The notes beneath the pieces were generated by a model. It was not told where the DNA came from and did not search any database. It was given only the letters and a program-made list of their open reading frames with translations. Positions 1 through 6,141 of a stretch of DNA of 11,097 nt are shown here, in pieces (position 1 is the first letter of the stretch; every line of letters starts with the position of its first letter). The translations under genes and the position numbers were made by a program. The stretch covers positions 1 to 11,097 of the forward strand of contig JBAQUF010000016.1 of assembly GCA_049297375.1 (NCBI GenBank). The letters are read 5' to 3'. Origin of the DNA: JAAZNV01 sp049297375 (GTDB taxonomy: Bacteria; Patescibacteriota; WWE3; UBA101185; UBA10185).

Positions 1-233
1 CTGTAATAGCCTATAAATCTGGAGGAGTGTTAGAAACTGTACTTGATGGTGTAACAGGAACTTTCTTTGAAGAGCAAACATCTGACTCACTGTCAGAAGT
101 ATTAAAGGAATTTAATCTTAGTAAATATAGATCTGAAGATTGCATAAAAAGAGCATTAGATTTTAGAAAAGAAGTATTCTCTGATAGAATTATGAGCATA
201 GTCTCCAGCAACTCCAGCGACTTGGAAAACTAA
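1..233 (+). CDS. Glycosyltransferase family 4 (GT-B), C-terminal end, truncated by the window edge
   Basis: The reading frame is open through base 1 (codons start at base 3) and ends with TAA at 231-233, so only about the last 76 residues are present. The first visible residues, VIAYKSGGVLETV followed by DGVTGTFFEEQT, match the end of the nucleotide-sugar binding half of GT4-type glycosyltransferases (the usual pattern is PVIA-x-x-x-GG-x-x-E-x-V-x-DG-x-TG). The glutamate in this stretch normally contacts the sugar nucleotide. The tail looks like the C-terminal helix that packs back on the N-terminal domain. Such enzymes are cytoplasmic or membrane-associated and add sugars to lipid-linked or surface glycans. 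The sugar transferase gene 24 bp downstream supports a role in an envelope polysaccharide, but donor and acceptor cannot be read from this fragment. The GTG at 27-29 is internal and is not the start. Confidence 0.85.
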   Translation, partial: VIAYKSGGVLETVLDGVTGTFFEEQTSDSLSEVLKEFNLSKYRSEDCIKRALDFRKEVFSDRIMSIVSSNSSDLEN

Positions 234-260
234 ATATAAGTTGTTGTATACTAATAAATG
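222..260 (+). promoter_or_regulatory. Putative leaderless promoter of the sugar transferase gene
   Basis: TATACT at 247-252 lies 5 nt before the ATG at 258, preceded directly by TG. A possible -35, TTGGAA at 222-227, gives a long 19-bp spacer. No Shine-Dalgarno sequence precedes the ATG. Transcription would begin at or next to the start codon, as in five other genes of this window. The inference rests on the sequence pattern alone. Confidence 0.5.
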
Positions 261-911
261 ATTATGAAATTTGATTCATACGAGTTTGGAAAAAGAATAT
301 TAGATATATTTGGTGCTTTGGTTGGTATTATCTTATTTTCACCTATAATGATCCTTGCTGCTTTATGGGTAAAAATAGTTTCTCCATCTGGGGGAGTGTT
401 TGCTGATATTCCAAACAGAGTAGGTAAGAATAGGGAGCCATTTAAATTTCTCAAATTTAGATCTATGATCCCTAATGCTCATAACTTCATGTTAAATGAA
501 CCAGCATTATATAAAAAATATGTAGAAAATAACTATAAAATAGATCCGGATGAAGATCCAAGATTTTTACCAGGGGCAAAGTTTGTTAGAAAGTATAGTA
601 TTGATGAACTTCCACAGTTTTTTAATGTTTTAAAAGGAGATATGAGTATAGTAGGTCCTAGAGCCTACTTTTTTTCTGAGGTTGAAGAACAAGGGGAAAA
701 ATATCCAGAAGCAAAGGCTTTGTTAGATACTGTATTTAGTGTAAAGCCAGGAATAACAGGTTTGTGGCAGGTAAGCGGCAGATCAGAAATAGGATTCCCA
801 GATAGAGTTAAGCTTGATGCTACTTATGCAAGGAAAAGATCTCTTATTTACGATATAATTTTAATTCTTAAGACACCGTATGTAGTTATTACAGGAAAAG
901 GAGCTTTCTAA
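258..911 (+). CDS. Polyprenyl-phosphate sugar-1-phosphate transferase (WcaJ/ExoY/PglC-like bacterial sugar transferase)
   Basis: At 217 aa this is the short form of the bacterial sugar transferase family: one N-terminal membrane segment (about residues 17-40, after KRILDIFGA) and a cytoplasmic catalytic domain. Family motifs are in order: FKFLKFRSM (62-70), RKYSIDELPQ (111-120) with the catalytic Asp-Glu pair D116/E117, GDMSIVGPR (127-135), and KPGITGLWQVSGRS (163-176). The enzyme moves a sugar-1-phosphate from a nucleotide sugar to undecaprenyl phosphate, the first committed step of many surface glycans. The proline that often follows VGPR is alanine here. The start is ATG 258. A second ATG at 264 would drop two residues but fits the upstream -10 box less well. 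The stop overlaps the next ATG by one base (TAATG), so the two genes are translationally coupled. Which sugar is used cannot be told. Confidence 0.92.
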   Translation: MIMKFDSYEFGKRILDIFGALVGIILFSPIMILAALWVKIVSPSGGVFADIPNRVGKNREPFKFLKFRSMIPNAHNFMLNEPALYKKYVENNYKIDPDEDPRFLPGAKFVRKYSIDELPQFFNVLKGDMSIVGPRAYFFSEVEEQGEKYPEAKALLDTVFSVKPGITGLWQVSGRSEIGFPDRVKLDATYARKRSLIYDIILILKTPYVVITGKGAF

Positions 912-3004
912 TGGCAAATACAAGATTTTGGGGATCTAAATCTCCTAGCAATGGAAAAATTAGTAGAAAAATAAAGGACTCTAGTAGTAATAATTTTAGT
1001 GATAACTCAACTACTAGTATTAGCAGTCTTGGTAACAGCACTCCTGCTGAAACTGAACTAAATACACAACAAGTACAACCAAATTTATCTAAACTGCCTA
1101 AAATTAAATTTCCAAAAATGGAGAATAAAAAAAATATGAAAAAAGCTAAAAAAGCTGGGGTTGCAGCCCTAGGGATTGTTGCTGCTTTGATTTTGGTCCT
1201 TTATCTTGTAGTAGCTAAGCCTGCTTTAGCAGTTTATTCAACGGCAAAGGTATTAAAAACTGACTTTGCAAAAATTAGCGAATCAATGCAAAACAGGGAT
1301 CTTGTTGCACTAAATACTGAGCTTGATAACACAGAAAAGGACTTAAATAACTTAAGAGGTGAAAAGGAAAAGAAATTTGGATGGGCTAAAGATCTTAAGT
1401 TATTCAAAGCAAATGAATTTTATTCAGATGTGGATAGATTTATTAATGCAGGGGTGTATGCAATAGACGCTTTAAGAGAAACGTCAGTAATTATTACTCC
1501 TTTTGCATCTGCAGCAGGATTAAAAGTATCTCCTGATCAAGAACTTGCTAAAGCAGAAGGATTGATGGAAGCATTCCAAGGCTGGATTTCTGTAATGCCG
1601 CAAGTGGCTGATCAAATGGATGGTGTTATTGAAAAAGTTGCAAAAATAGGTGATGAACTCAAACCAATAAATGTAGAAAAATATCCAAAGAAGATTGGAA
1701 AATTTGCGGTTAGATCAAATGTTGAGTTTCTTAAAAACACTTTATCAAAGGCAGATGACTATGCTCCAGATATAAAGAAAGCCTTAACAATCATTCCAAA
1801 AGTATTGGCTGTAGGAACCCCCACCAAAAGATATATGATTATTATGCAAAATGATAAAGAGATAAGACCTACTGGAGGGTTTATGACTAATTATGCAACG
1901 TTTAAGATAACAAACGGGCTTCTTGACTCAGATTTTACATCAAAAGATATGTACAGCATTGATTTGGCTTTACAGCCCTTAGATGATGCTGGTTATGACT
2001 TTCCTGATGCTCCTGCAGCATATATGAAGCTTTTAAAGATAGAAAGATGGTTTGTTAGGGATATGAATGCTTCTCCAGATTTTGTGACATCTATGGATCA
2101 GTTTATGCAATTCTATAACATGGCTGGGAGATACAATCCTTATGAAATAAAAACCATTGATGGGATATTTGCAATTGATACCTTTGTAATTCAAGAGCTT
2201 TTAGATATTACAGGACCTGTTACTGTAAATGGTGTAACTTACACAAAGGATAATGTTGTTTTAGAGCTTGAAAATATAGCTTCTCTTGCTTTGGCTGAAC
2301 AAGCAAACAGAAAAAAAGTGCTTGGTGATTTAATGCAAGGAATGCTTATTAATGTGTTTGAGTCTGACAGCAGTATATGGCCTAAGTTACTAGAAAAGGG
2401 AGCAAACTTGGCAGCAAGAAAGCACATTCAAGTCTATGTATTTGATGTAGAAGCTCAAGCTTTAGTAGATAGCTATGGATTTGGGGGAAGAATTACAGAA
2501 CAAGTTGATGAAGACTATTTAGCTGTAATATCTACTAACCTTGGAGGGGATAAAACTAATTGGTTTACATCAAAAGAAGTAACTCACACTCTTGAAAAAA
2601 GCAACAATAAATGGATGGATACAGTAAAGATTAAGTACACATATACTCAGCCAAGTGATGACTACATTGCTCTTGTTAAAAGATTTAGGGATTGGGTAAG
2701 AGTCTATGTTCCTGTAGGATCTGAATTAGTATCTGTTGAAGGCTCCGAAGACACTACACTTAACCTTACAGACCAAGAAAGAAATAAAGTATGGTACAGT
2801 GGGTATCTAGAACTAGGCCCGGGAGAGTCTAAAGAAATAACCTTTAAGTACTATCTTCCTGCTGATGTTAAGATAGATACAGTCTATAATTTAAGTATTC
2901 AAAAGCAGGGTGGAACAAGCAAAGAAAAGTACATAATTATTTATGGGAATACGAAGAAAGAAATAGAATTAGACAAAGATACAAAAGTTAGCATAGATTT
3001 GTAA
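911..3004 (+). CDS. DUF4012 membrane-anchored extracellular protein
   Basis: This 697-aa protein has a Ser/Asn/Thr-rich, probably disordered cytoplasmic N-terminus (1-60), a basic stretch (60-82), one membrane segment (about 82-104), and a long domain expected outside the membrane. MQNDKEIRPTGGF (around 312-324) matches the DUF4012 signature (usually N-x-x-E-x-RPTGGF), and LLDITGPVTVNGVTYTKDN further on is the second typical block. DUF4012 has no settled biochemical role. It is common in Actinobacteria and CPR bacteria, often near envelope glycan genes. Translation is coupled to the sugar transferase: AAAGGAG at 897-903 sits 7 nt before the ATG, inside the end of the upstream gene. A hairpin terminator follows the stop. 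By context it may handle or attach the glycan whose carrier lipid is loaded by its neighbour, which is inference only. Confidence 0.85.
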   Translation: MANTRFWGSKSPSNGKISRKIKDSSSNNFSDNSTTSISSLGNSTPAETELNTQQVQPNLSKLPKIKFPKMENKKNMKKAKKAGVAALGIVAALILVLYLVVAKPALAVYSTAKVLKTDFAKISESMQNRDLVALNTELDNTEKDLNNLRGEKEKKFGWAKDLKLFKANEFYSDVDRFINAGVYAIDALRETSVIITPFASAAGLKVSPDQELAKAEGLMEAFQGWISVMPQVADQMDGVIEKVAKIGDELKPINVEKYPKKIGKFAVRSNVEFLKNTLSKADDYAPDIKKALTIIPKVLAVGTPTKRYMIIMQNDKEIRPTGGFMTNYATFKITNGLLDSDFTSKDMYSIDLALQPLDDAGYDFPDAPAAYMKLLKIERWFVRDMNASPDFVTSMDQFMQFYNMAGRYNPYEIKTIDGIFAIDTFVIQELLDITGPVTVNGVTYTKDNVVLELENIASLALAEQANRKKVLGDLMQGMLINVFESDSSIWPKLLEKGANLAARKHIQVYVFDVEAQALVDSYGFGGRITEQVDEDYLAVISTNLGGDKTNWFTSKEVTHTLEKSNNKWMDTVKIKYTYTQPSDDYIALVKRFRDWVRVYVPVGSELVSVEGSEDTTLNLTDQERNKVWYSGYLELGPGESKEITFKYYLPADVKIDTVYNLSIQKQGGTSKEKYIIIYGNTKKEIELDKDTKVSIDL

Positions 3005-3031
3005 ATTGCATTAATTATCTATTGACTAGTT

Positions 3032-3060
3032 AATTACCCCGCTTAATGCGGGGTAATTTG
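3032..3060 (+). terminator. Intrinsic terminator after the glycan operon
   Basis: AATTACCCCGC (3032-3042) and GCGGGGTAATT (3048-3058) form a perfect 11-bp stem with a TTAAT loop. The T-run after the stem is short (TTTGG, counting the last stem bases), so termination may lean on the GC-rich stem. It separates the DUF4012 gene from recO. Confidence 0.85.
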
Positions 3061-3096
3061 GTTATGAAGATAAATTTAACTTATAAATAAATTATG
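3058..3096 (+). promoter_or_regulatory. Putative leaderless promoter of recO
   Basis: TATAAA at 3082-3087 is followed by exactly 6 nt (TAAATT) and the recO ATG at 3094. TTGGTT at 3058-3063 is a weak -35 at 18 bp. No Shine-Dalgarno sequence is visible, and the unit starts just after the terminator at 3032-3058. Confidence 0.55.
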
Positions 3097-3822
3097 AAAA
3101 AATACAATACTCAAGCCATTGTTTTAAAAAATATTAAATACAAAGATAGCGATAAGATATTTACATTGTTAACTAAAGATTATGGAAAAACTACAGCTAT
3201 TGCTAGGGGAGTCAGAAAGATAAGTTCAAAAAGAGCCGGAAACTTAGATACTCTGAATCTAGTTTCAGTTAGTATCCATGAAGATATAGGTGGTATGAGA
3301 AGTATAGAAGAAGTTAAAACCATTGAATCTTTTAGAAACCTCAAGAAAGATCTAAAAAAATCTACTAAAGCTTACTATATTGTTGAGCTTATTCATAAAT
3401 CTATAGAAGAAAATGAAAAAGTTGAAGATATATTTAATTTGGCTTTAAAAAGTTTAAGATCTATTGATAAGAGTAAATACTCTGGAGAACTTATTATTAG
3501 TTATTTTGAGTTAAATCTTATGAAAATTCTTGGATACCAACTAACATTGGATAAGTGCAGACGTTGTGAAAGAACCTTGAATGATAGTTGGAAAAGATAC
3601 TTATTTAATATAGAAAATGGAAGCTTTGAGTGTGAAAACTGTGCGAAATATGGAATTGAAGTATCAAAGGATGCTGCAATGGAATTTTTAAATATTTTTA
3701 ATGGTAAGTTAACCAAAGAATCACAGAAAGTAGATAAAGAAATAGATAAAATACTTAAAGTGTATATAGGTAGGAAGCTTGAAAGTAAGTTTAAAAGCTT
3801 AGAGATTGGATTAATGATTTGA
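3094..3822 (+). CDS. recO: DNA repair protein RecO
   Basis: RecO binds single-stranded DNA and, with RecR, helps load RecA at gaps during recombinational repair. The 242-aa length is normal for the family. Residues 1-80 form the OB-fold, opening with the typical pattern T-x-A-I-V-L-K and YKDSDKIFTLLTKDYGK. Helices fill about 85-150. A four-cysteine zinc site follows: C155 and C158 (CRRC), then C180 and C183 (CENC), which many but not all RecO proteins keep. The ATG at 3094 is the only sensible start and carries a -10-like box just upstream. The gene ends in TGA, and that stop is also part of the glyS promoter region. The glyS ATG follows 12 bp later, so the two genes are tightly spaced but glyS seems to have its own start site. 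Confidence 0.92.
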   Translation: MKKYNTQAIVLKNIKYKDSDKIFTLLTKDYGKTTAIARGVRKISSKRAGNLDTLNLVSVSIHEDIGGMRSIEEVKTIESFRNLKKDLKKSTKAYYIVELIHKSIEENEKVEDIFNLALKSLRSIDKSKYSGELIISYFELNLMKILGYQLTLDKCRRCERTLNDSWKRYLFNIENGSFECENCAKYGIEVSKDAAMEFLNIFNGKLTKESQKVDKEIDKILKVYIGRKLESKFKSLEIGLMI

Positions 3823-3837
3823 TATACTTCTTTTATG
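3799..3837 (+). promoter_or_regulatory. Putative extended -10, leaderless promoter of glyS
   Basis: TGATATACT at 3820-3828 reads as an extended -10 (TGn plus TATACT). Exactly 6 nt (TCTTTT) separate it from the ATG at 3835. The TG of the extension is the first two bases of the recO TGA stop. TTAGAG at 3799-3804 is a poor -35 at 18 bp, which suits an extended -10 promoter. Confidence 0.6.
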
Positions 3838-5211
3838 AAAGAAACTGAGAATCTACAACAAAAAATAGTTGCTTTATGCAAGAGAAGAGGCTTTATTTTC
3901 CCCGGATCAGAAATATATGGGGGTCTTGCCAATACTTATGATTATGGGCCACTAGGAGCTTTGATGATGAGAAATATTCAAAATCTTTGGTGGGATAACT
4001 TTATTACTAAAAGATCGAATATGTATGGGTTGGATACCGCAATTTTTATGGCATCTGATGTTTGGGTAGCATCGGGACATACCACTAACTTTAATGAAGT
4101 ATTAATTGACTGCAAGAGATGTAAGAGTAGAACAGGGGCTGAAAAGATGATTGAGGCTTATTTAGAAAAGAAGGGTAGTTTTGATAAGGTCGAAGGATTA
4201 CCTGTTGAAGAGTTAGAAAAAATAATAAATGAAAATAAGATACCTTGTCCAGAATGCGGAGAATTTGATTGGACTAAGCCTAGAAAATTTAATAATCTTT
4301 TTGAAACTCACATAGGTATTGTTCCTGAAAACAAATCATTAACTTACTTAAGAGGAGAACTTGCTCAAGGAATGTTTGTTAATTTTAAAAATGTTACTGA
4401 TTCTTTAAGATGTAGAATACCATTTGGACTTGGGCAAGTTGGTAAAGTGTTTAGAAATGAAATTACAAAAGGTAACTTTATCTTTAGAACTCTTGAATTT
4501 ACCTTAATGGAGTTTGAATACTTTTTTAATCCTGATAAGCAAAAATGGGAAGATTTATTTGAATACTGGAAAGTAGAAATGAAGAAATGGATTGTGTCTT
4601 TAGGTATTTCAGAAGAAAAGCTTAAATGGAGAGTTCACACTGATAAAGAAAGAGCCCACTATTCAACAAAGACAGAGGATCTGGATTTTGAATTTGCTGT
4701 TGGTTTTAAAGAGATGTTTGGTATTGCTTACAGAACTGATTTTGACTTAAAAAACCATATGGAAAAGTCTGGTGTAGATTTAAGATTTACTGATCCTGAA
4801 AGTGGAGAAAAGTGTGTTCCCCATGTAATAGAACCAACATTTGGATCTTCTAGAATCTTTTTAGCCCTTCTTACCAATGGTTATACAGAAGAAAAAGATA
4901 GAGTAGTATTAAAACTTAATAAACTAGTATCTCCTTATAGAGTTGCAGTATTTCCACTTGTTAAAAACAAAGAAGATCTTGTTAAGAAAGCAAGAGAAGT
5001 TTATGAAATGATTCAAGGTAGGGGATTTTCTGTAGATTGGGATGATAGAGGTAACATTGGCAAAAGATATTTTGCTCAAGATGAAATAGGGACACCATAT
5101 TGTATTACCATTGATTACCAAACACTTGAGGACGAAACAGTTACTATAAGGGATAGAGATACTACAAATCAAGAAAGAGTAAGGATTGAAGATGTTCTTT
5201 CTAAGATTTAA
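3835..5211 (+). CDS. glyS: Glycyl-tRNA synthetase, single-chain alpha2 type (class II)
   Basis: The enzyme charges tRNA-Gly with glycine using ATP in the cytoplasm. At 458 aa it is the alpha2 type found in Gram-positives, archaea, eukaryotes and CPR, not the alpha2-beta2 GlyQ/GlyS type. CKRRGFIFPGSEIYGG (15-30) and YDYGPLGALM (35-44) are the characteristic opening. An insertion carries two Cys pairs (C93/C96 and C138/C141), a probable zinc site. Class II motif 2 is FRNEITKGNFIFRT (206-219). The motif 3 region is EPTFGSSR (333-340), with R340 kept and GSSR in place of the more common GVDR. The C-terminal anticodon-binding domain starts near 368 (PYRVAVFPL) and contains DWDDRGNIGKRY and TVTIRDRDTTNQ. 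It is preceded by recO and ends before a bidirectional hairpin. Confidence 0.95.
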   Translation: MKETENLQQKIVALCKRRGFIFPGSEIYGGLANTYDYGPLGALMMRNIQNLWWDNFITKRSNMYGLDTAIFMASDVWVASGHTTNFNEVLIDCKRCKSRTGAEKMIEAYLEKKGSFDKVEGLPVEELEKIINENKIPCPECGEFDWTKPRKFNNLFETHIGIVPENKSLTYLRGELAQGMFVNFKNVTDSLRCRIPFGLGQVGKVFRNEITKGNFIFRTLEFTLMEFEYFFNPDKQKWEDLFEYWKVEMKKWIVSLGISEEKLKWRVHTDKERAHYSTKTEDLDFEFAVGFKEMFGIAYRTDFDLKNHMEKSGVDLRFTDPESGEKCVPHVIEPTFGSSRIFLALLTNGYTEEKDRVVLKLNKLVSPYRVAVFPLVKNKEDLVKKAREVYEMIQGRGFSVDWDDRGNIGKRYFAQDEIGTPYCITIDYQTLEDETVTIRDRDTTNQERVRIEDVLSKI

Positions 5212-5237
5212 CTAATTTATTTAAGTAAATTAAAATT

Positions 5238-5279
5238 TGGGAGTTAATGATTTTTATCAACTAACTCCCAGTTTTGTTT
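5238..5279. terminator. Bidirectional terminator between glyS and the convergent minus-strand gene
   Basis: TGGGAGTTA (5238-5246) pairs with TAACTCCCA (5262-5270), with an inner TGAT/ATCA pair across the loop. On the plus strand it is followed by GTTTTGTTT, and on the minus strand by AAATTTTAATTT, so it can stop both convergent units. Its right arm encodes the last codons and stop of the minus-strand gene. Confidence 0.8.
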
Positions 5280-5569
5280 CTACGTTTCTCTAGAAATTGC
5301 TCAAGTGTTGGAGCTTTAGTTTTTCTTTTATCAAAAGTTCTCAACTGGCAAGCTCTGGCATTAATGACAACTATTGCTTCTTTAGCATCCTTCTCTAAGT
5401 AAAACGGACCTACTATTCCACTTGATATAGTCACGCCTTTAATAATGTTGTTTTTTACCATTTCTTGGGCAGCTCTCATATCAAAAGGATTTTGTAGATC
5501 TATTACCCAAGGTTTAACCTTTCTTTCCCAAGGTCTCATGGGATCAAAAGCTCTTTTTAACTTTCCCAT
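5261..5569 (-). CDS. Hypothetical protein, 102 aa, divergent from mraZ
   Basis: I do not recognise this family. The start at 5569 is chosen because AAAGGAG lies 4 nt upstream on the minus strand and a promoter sits further back. A longer reading with start at 5632 lacks such support. The protein is basic, opens MGKLKRAFDPMRPWERKVKPW, and contains DLQNPFDMRAAQEMV. A more hydrophobic middle follows (KGVTISSGIVGPFYL, then EAIVVINARAC), and the tail is charged (LEQFLEKRRNKTGS). There is no membrane segment or signal peptide, so a small cytoplasmic, possibly nucleic-acid or protein binding, product is plausible. It lies head-to-head with mraZ (154 bp between start codons) and tail-to-tail with glyS, sharing a terminator. 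The balanced amino-acid make-up, the Shine-Dalgarno sequence, the promoter and the terminator argue that it is real. Confidence 0.72.
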   Translation of the reverse strand: MGKLKRAFDPMRPWERKVKPWVIDLQNPFDMRAAQEMVKNNIIKGVTISSGIVGPFYLEKDAKEAIVVINARACQLRTFDKRKTKAPTLEQFLEKRRNKTGS

Positions 5570-5573
5570 CACT

Positions 5574-5638
5574 CTCCTTTTATTAGTTATTTTGTTAGTT
5601 GCAGATAATAAGTATACAAAATTATTTATCATCTTCAA
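5574..5638 (-). promoter_or_regulatory. Promoter and ribosome binding site of the minus-strand hypothetical gene
   Basis: On the minus strand, TTGAAG (5638-5633) and TATACT (5616-5611) are spaced by 16 bp. This gives a leader of roughly 35 nt with AAAGGAG (5580-5574) close before the ATG at 5569. Unlike most units here this mRNA would have a leader and a Shine-Dalgarno sequence. Confidence 0.6.
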
Positions 5639-5665
5639 TATTTCGGGTTTTATTTGTATTGACAA

Positions 5666-5717
5666 TGGATACCAAATGGTGGAAACTGGATATATTCTGG
5701 TGAAAGATGGTGAAAGA
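5666..5717 (+). promoter_or_regulatory. Putative MraZ operator: five phased TGG boxes upstream of mraZ
   Basis: TGG occurs at 5666, 5677, 5687, 5698 and 5708, steps of 11, 10, 11 and 10 bp, so all lie on one face of the helix. The last two boxes are perfect 10-bp tandem copies, TGGTGAAAGA (5698-5707 and 5708-5717), and 5677 is a near copy (TGGTGGAAAC). MraZ is known to bind direct repeats at about 10-bp steps before its own gene (TGGGN boxes in E. coli, AAAGTG-type boxes in mycoplasmas), so autoregulation is likely. A possible -10, TATATT at 5691-5696, lies inside the array. TTGACA at 5659-5664 is a perfect -35 hexamer but has no -10 at the right distance. Confidence 0.65.
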
Positions 5718-5723
5718 AAGAAT

Positions 5724-6134
5724 ATGAGAATGTTTCTTGGGGAATACCAACCAAATATTACCGAAGGATCTAGATTAGCTCTGCCCAAGAAACTTCGGGA
5801 GCAAGTACGGGGGGATGAACTTATCCTCTCTAGGGGGTTTGAGAAGTGTATTTTTGTTTATGATAAAGAAGACTGGGTAGCAGAAGCAAATAAGCAGGTT
5901 GAAAACCCAATAAGTGACTCAAAGACAAGAGATCTTAAGAGATACATGTATGCTGGTGCCGTTGAATCAACAATAGATACGCAAGGAAGAGTAGTTTTAC
6001 CAAATAGTTTAAAAGAATACGCAGATATTGATAAGAAAACTGCAGTAATTGGAGCAGGAGACCACATAGAAATATGGGATTTAAGTAATTGGAAAGAAAG
6101 ACTAGAGAAAATTTCACAAGATATGTCTGCTTAG
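5724..6134 (+). CDS. mraZ: Transcriptional regulator MraZ
   Basis: MraZ is a DNA-binding regulator of the division and cell-wall cluster that forms rings of AbrB-like folds. The protein is 136 aa from ATG 5724 (134 aa from ATG 5730), close to the usual 140-150. It opens with the hallmark MFLGEYQPNI and carries two SpoVT/AbrB-type repeats. The first is degenerate (TEGSRLALPKKLRE at about 14-27, where the family usually has DxKGRxxxPxxxR). The second is canonical (DTQGRVVLP). The reading frame stays open further upstream, but that stretch lacks MraZ similarity and covers the operator repeats. There is no strong Shine-Dalgarno sequence before either ATG, only GAAAGAAAG. rsmH starts 7 bp after the stop, forming the mraZ-rsmH-ftsL operon. 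Two CGG arginine codons near 5795-5810 are unusual for this window. Confidence 0.92.
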   Translation: MRMFLGEYQPNITEGSRLALPKKLREQVRGDELILSRGFEKCIFVYDKEDWVAEANKQVENPISDSKTRDLKRYMYAGAVESTIDTQGRVVLPNSLKEYADIDKKTAVIGAGDHIEIWDLSNWKERLEKISQDMSA

Positions 6135-6141
6135 GATAAAT

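Noticed and set aside
3022..3027. TTGACT as a -35 box for recO
   Set aside because: No -10 follows at a workable distance, and the terminator hairpin lies between it and recO.
3501..3932. A 143-aa open frame on the minus strand
   Set aside because: It lies opposite recO and the start of glyS, which have clear motifs. Its composition is that of a complementary shadow and it has no promoter or ribosome binding site.
5659..5664. TTGACA as the -35 of mraZ
   Set aside because: The hexamer is perfect, but nothing like a -10 occurs 16-18 bp downstream. The only good -10 (TATATT at 5691) is 26 bp away.
5445..5723. A long upstream extension of the mraZ frame, including an ATG at 5676
   Set aside because: The extension is antisense to the minus-strand gene and has no MraZ similarity. 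The hallmark MFLGEY begins at 5730, and the 5676 start would turn the operator repeats into coding sequence.
5570..5788. N-terminal extension of the minus-strand hypothetical protein
   Set aside because: The extra residues overlap the mraZ promoter and the mraZ start. The AAAGGAG and the promoter point to the start at 5569.
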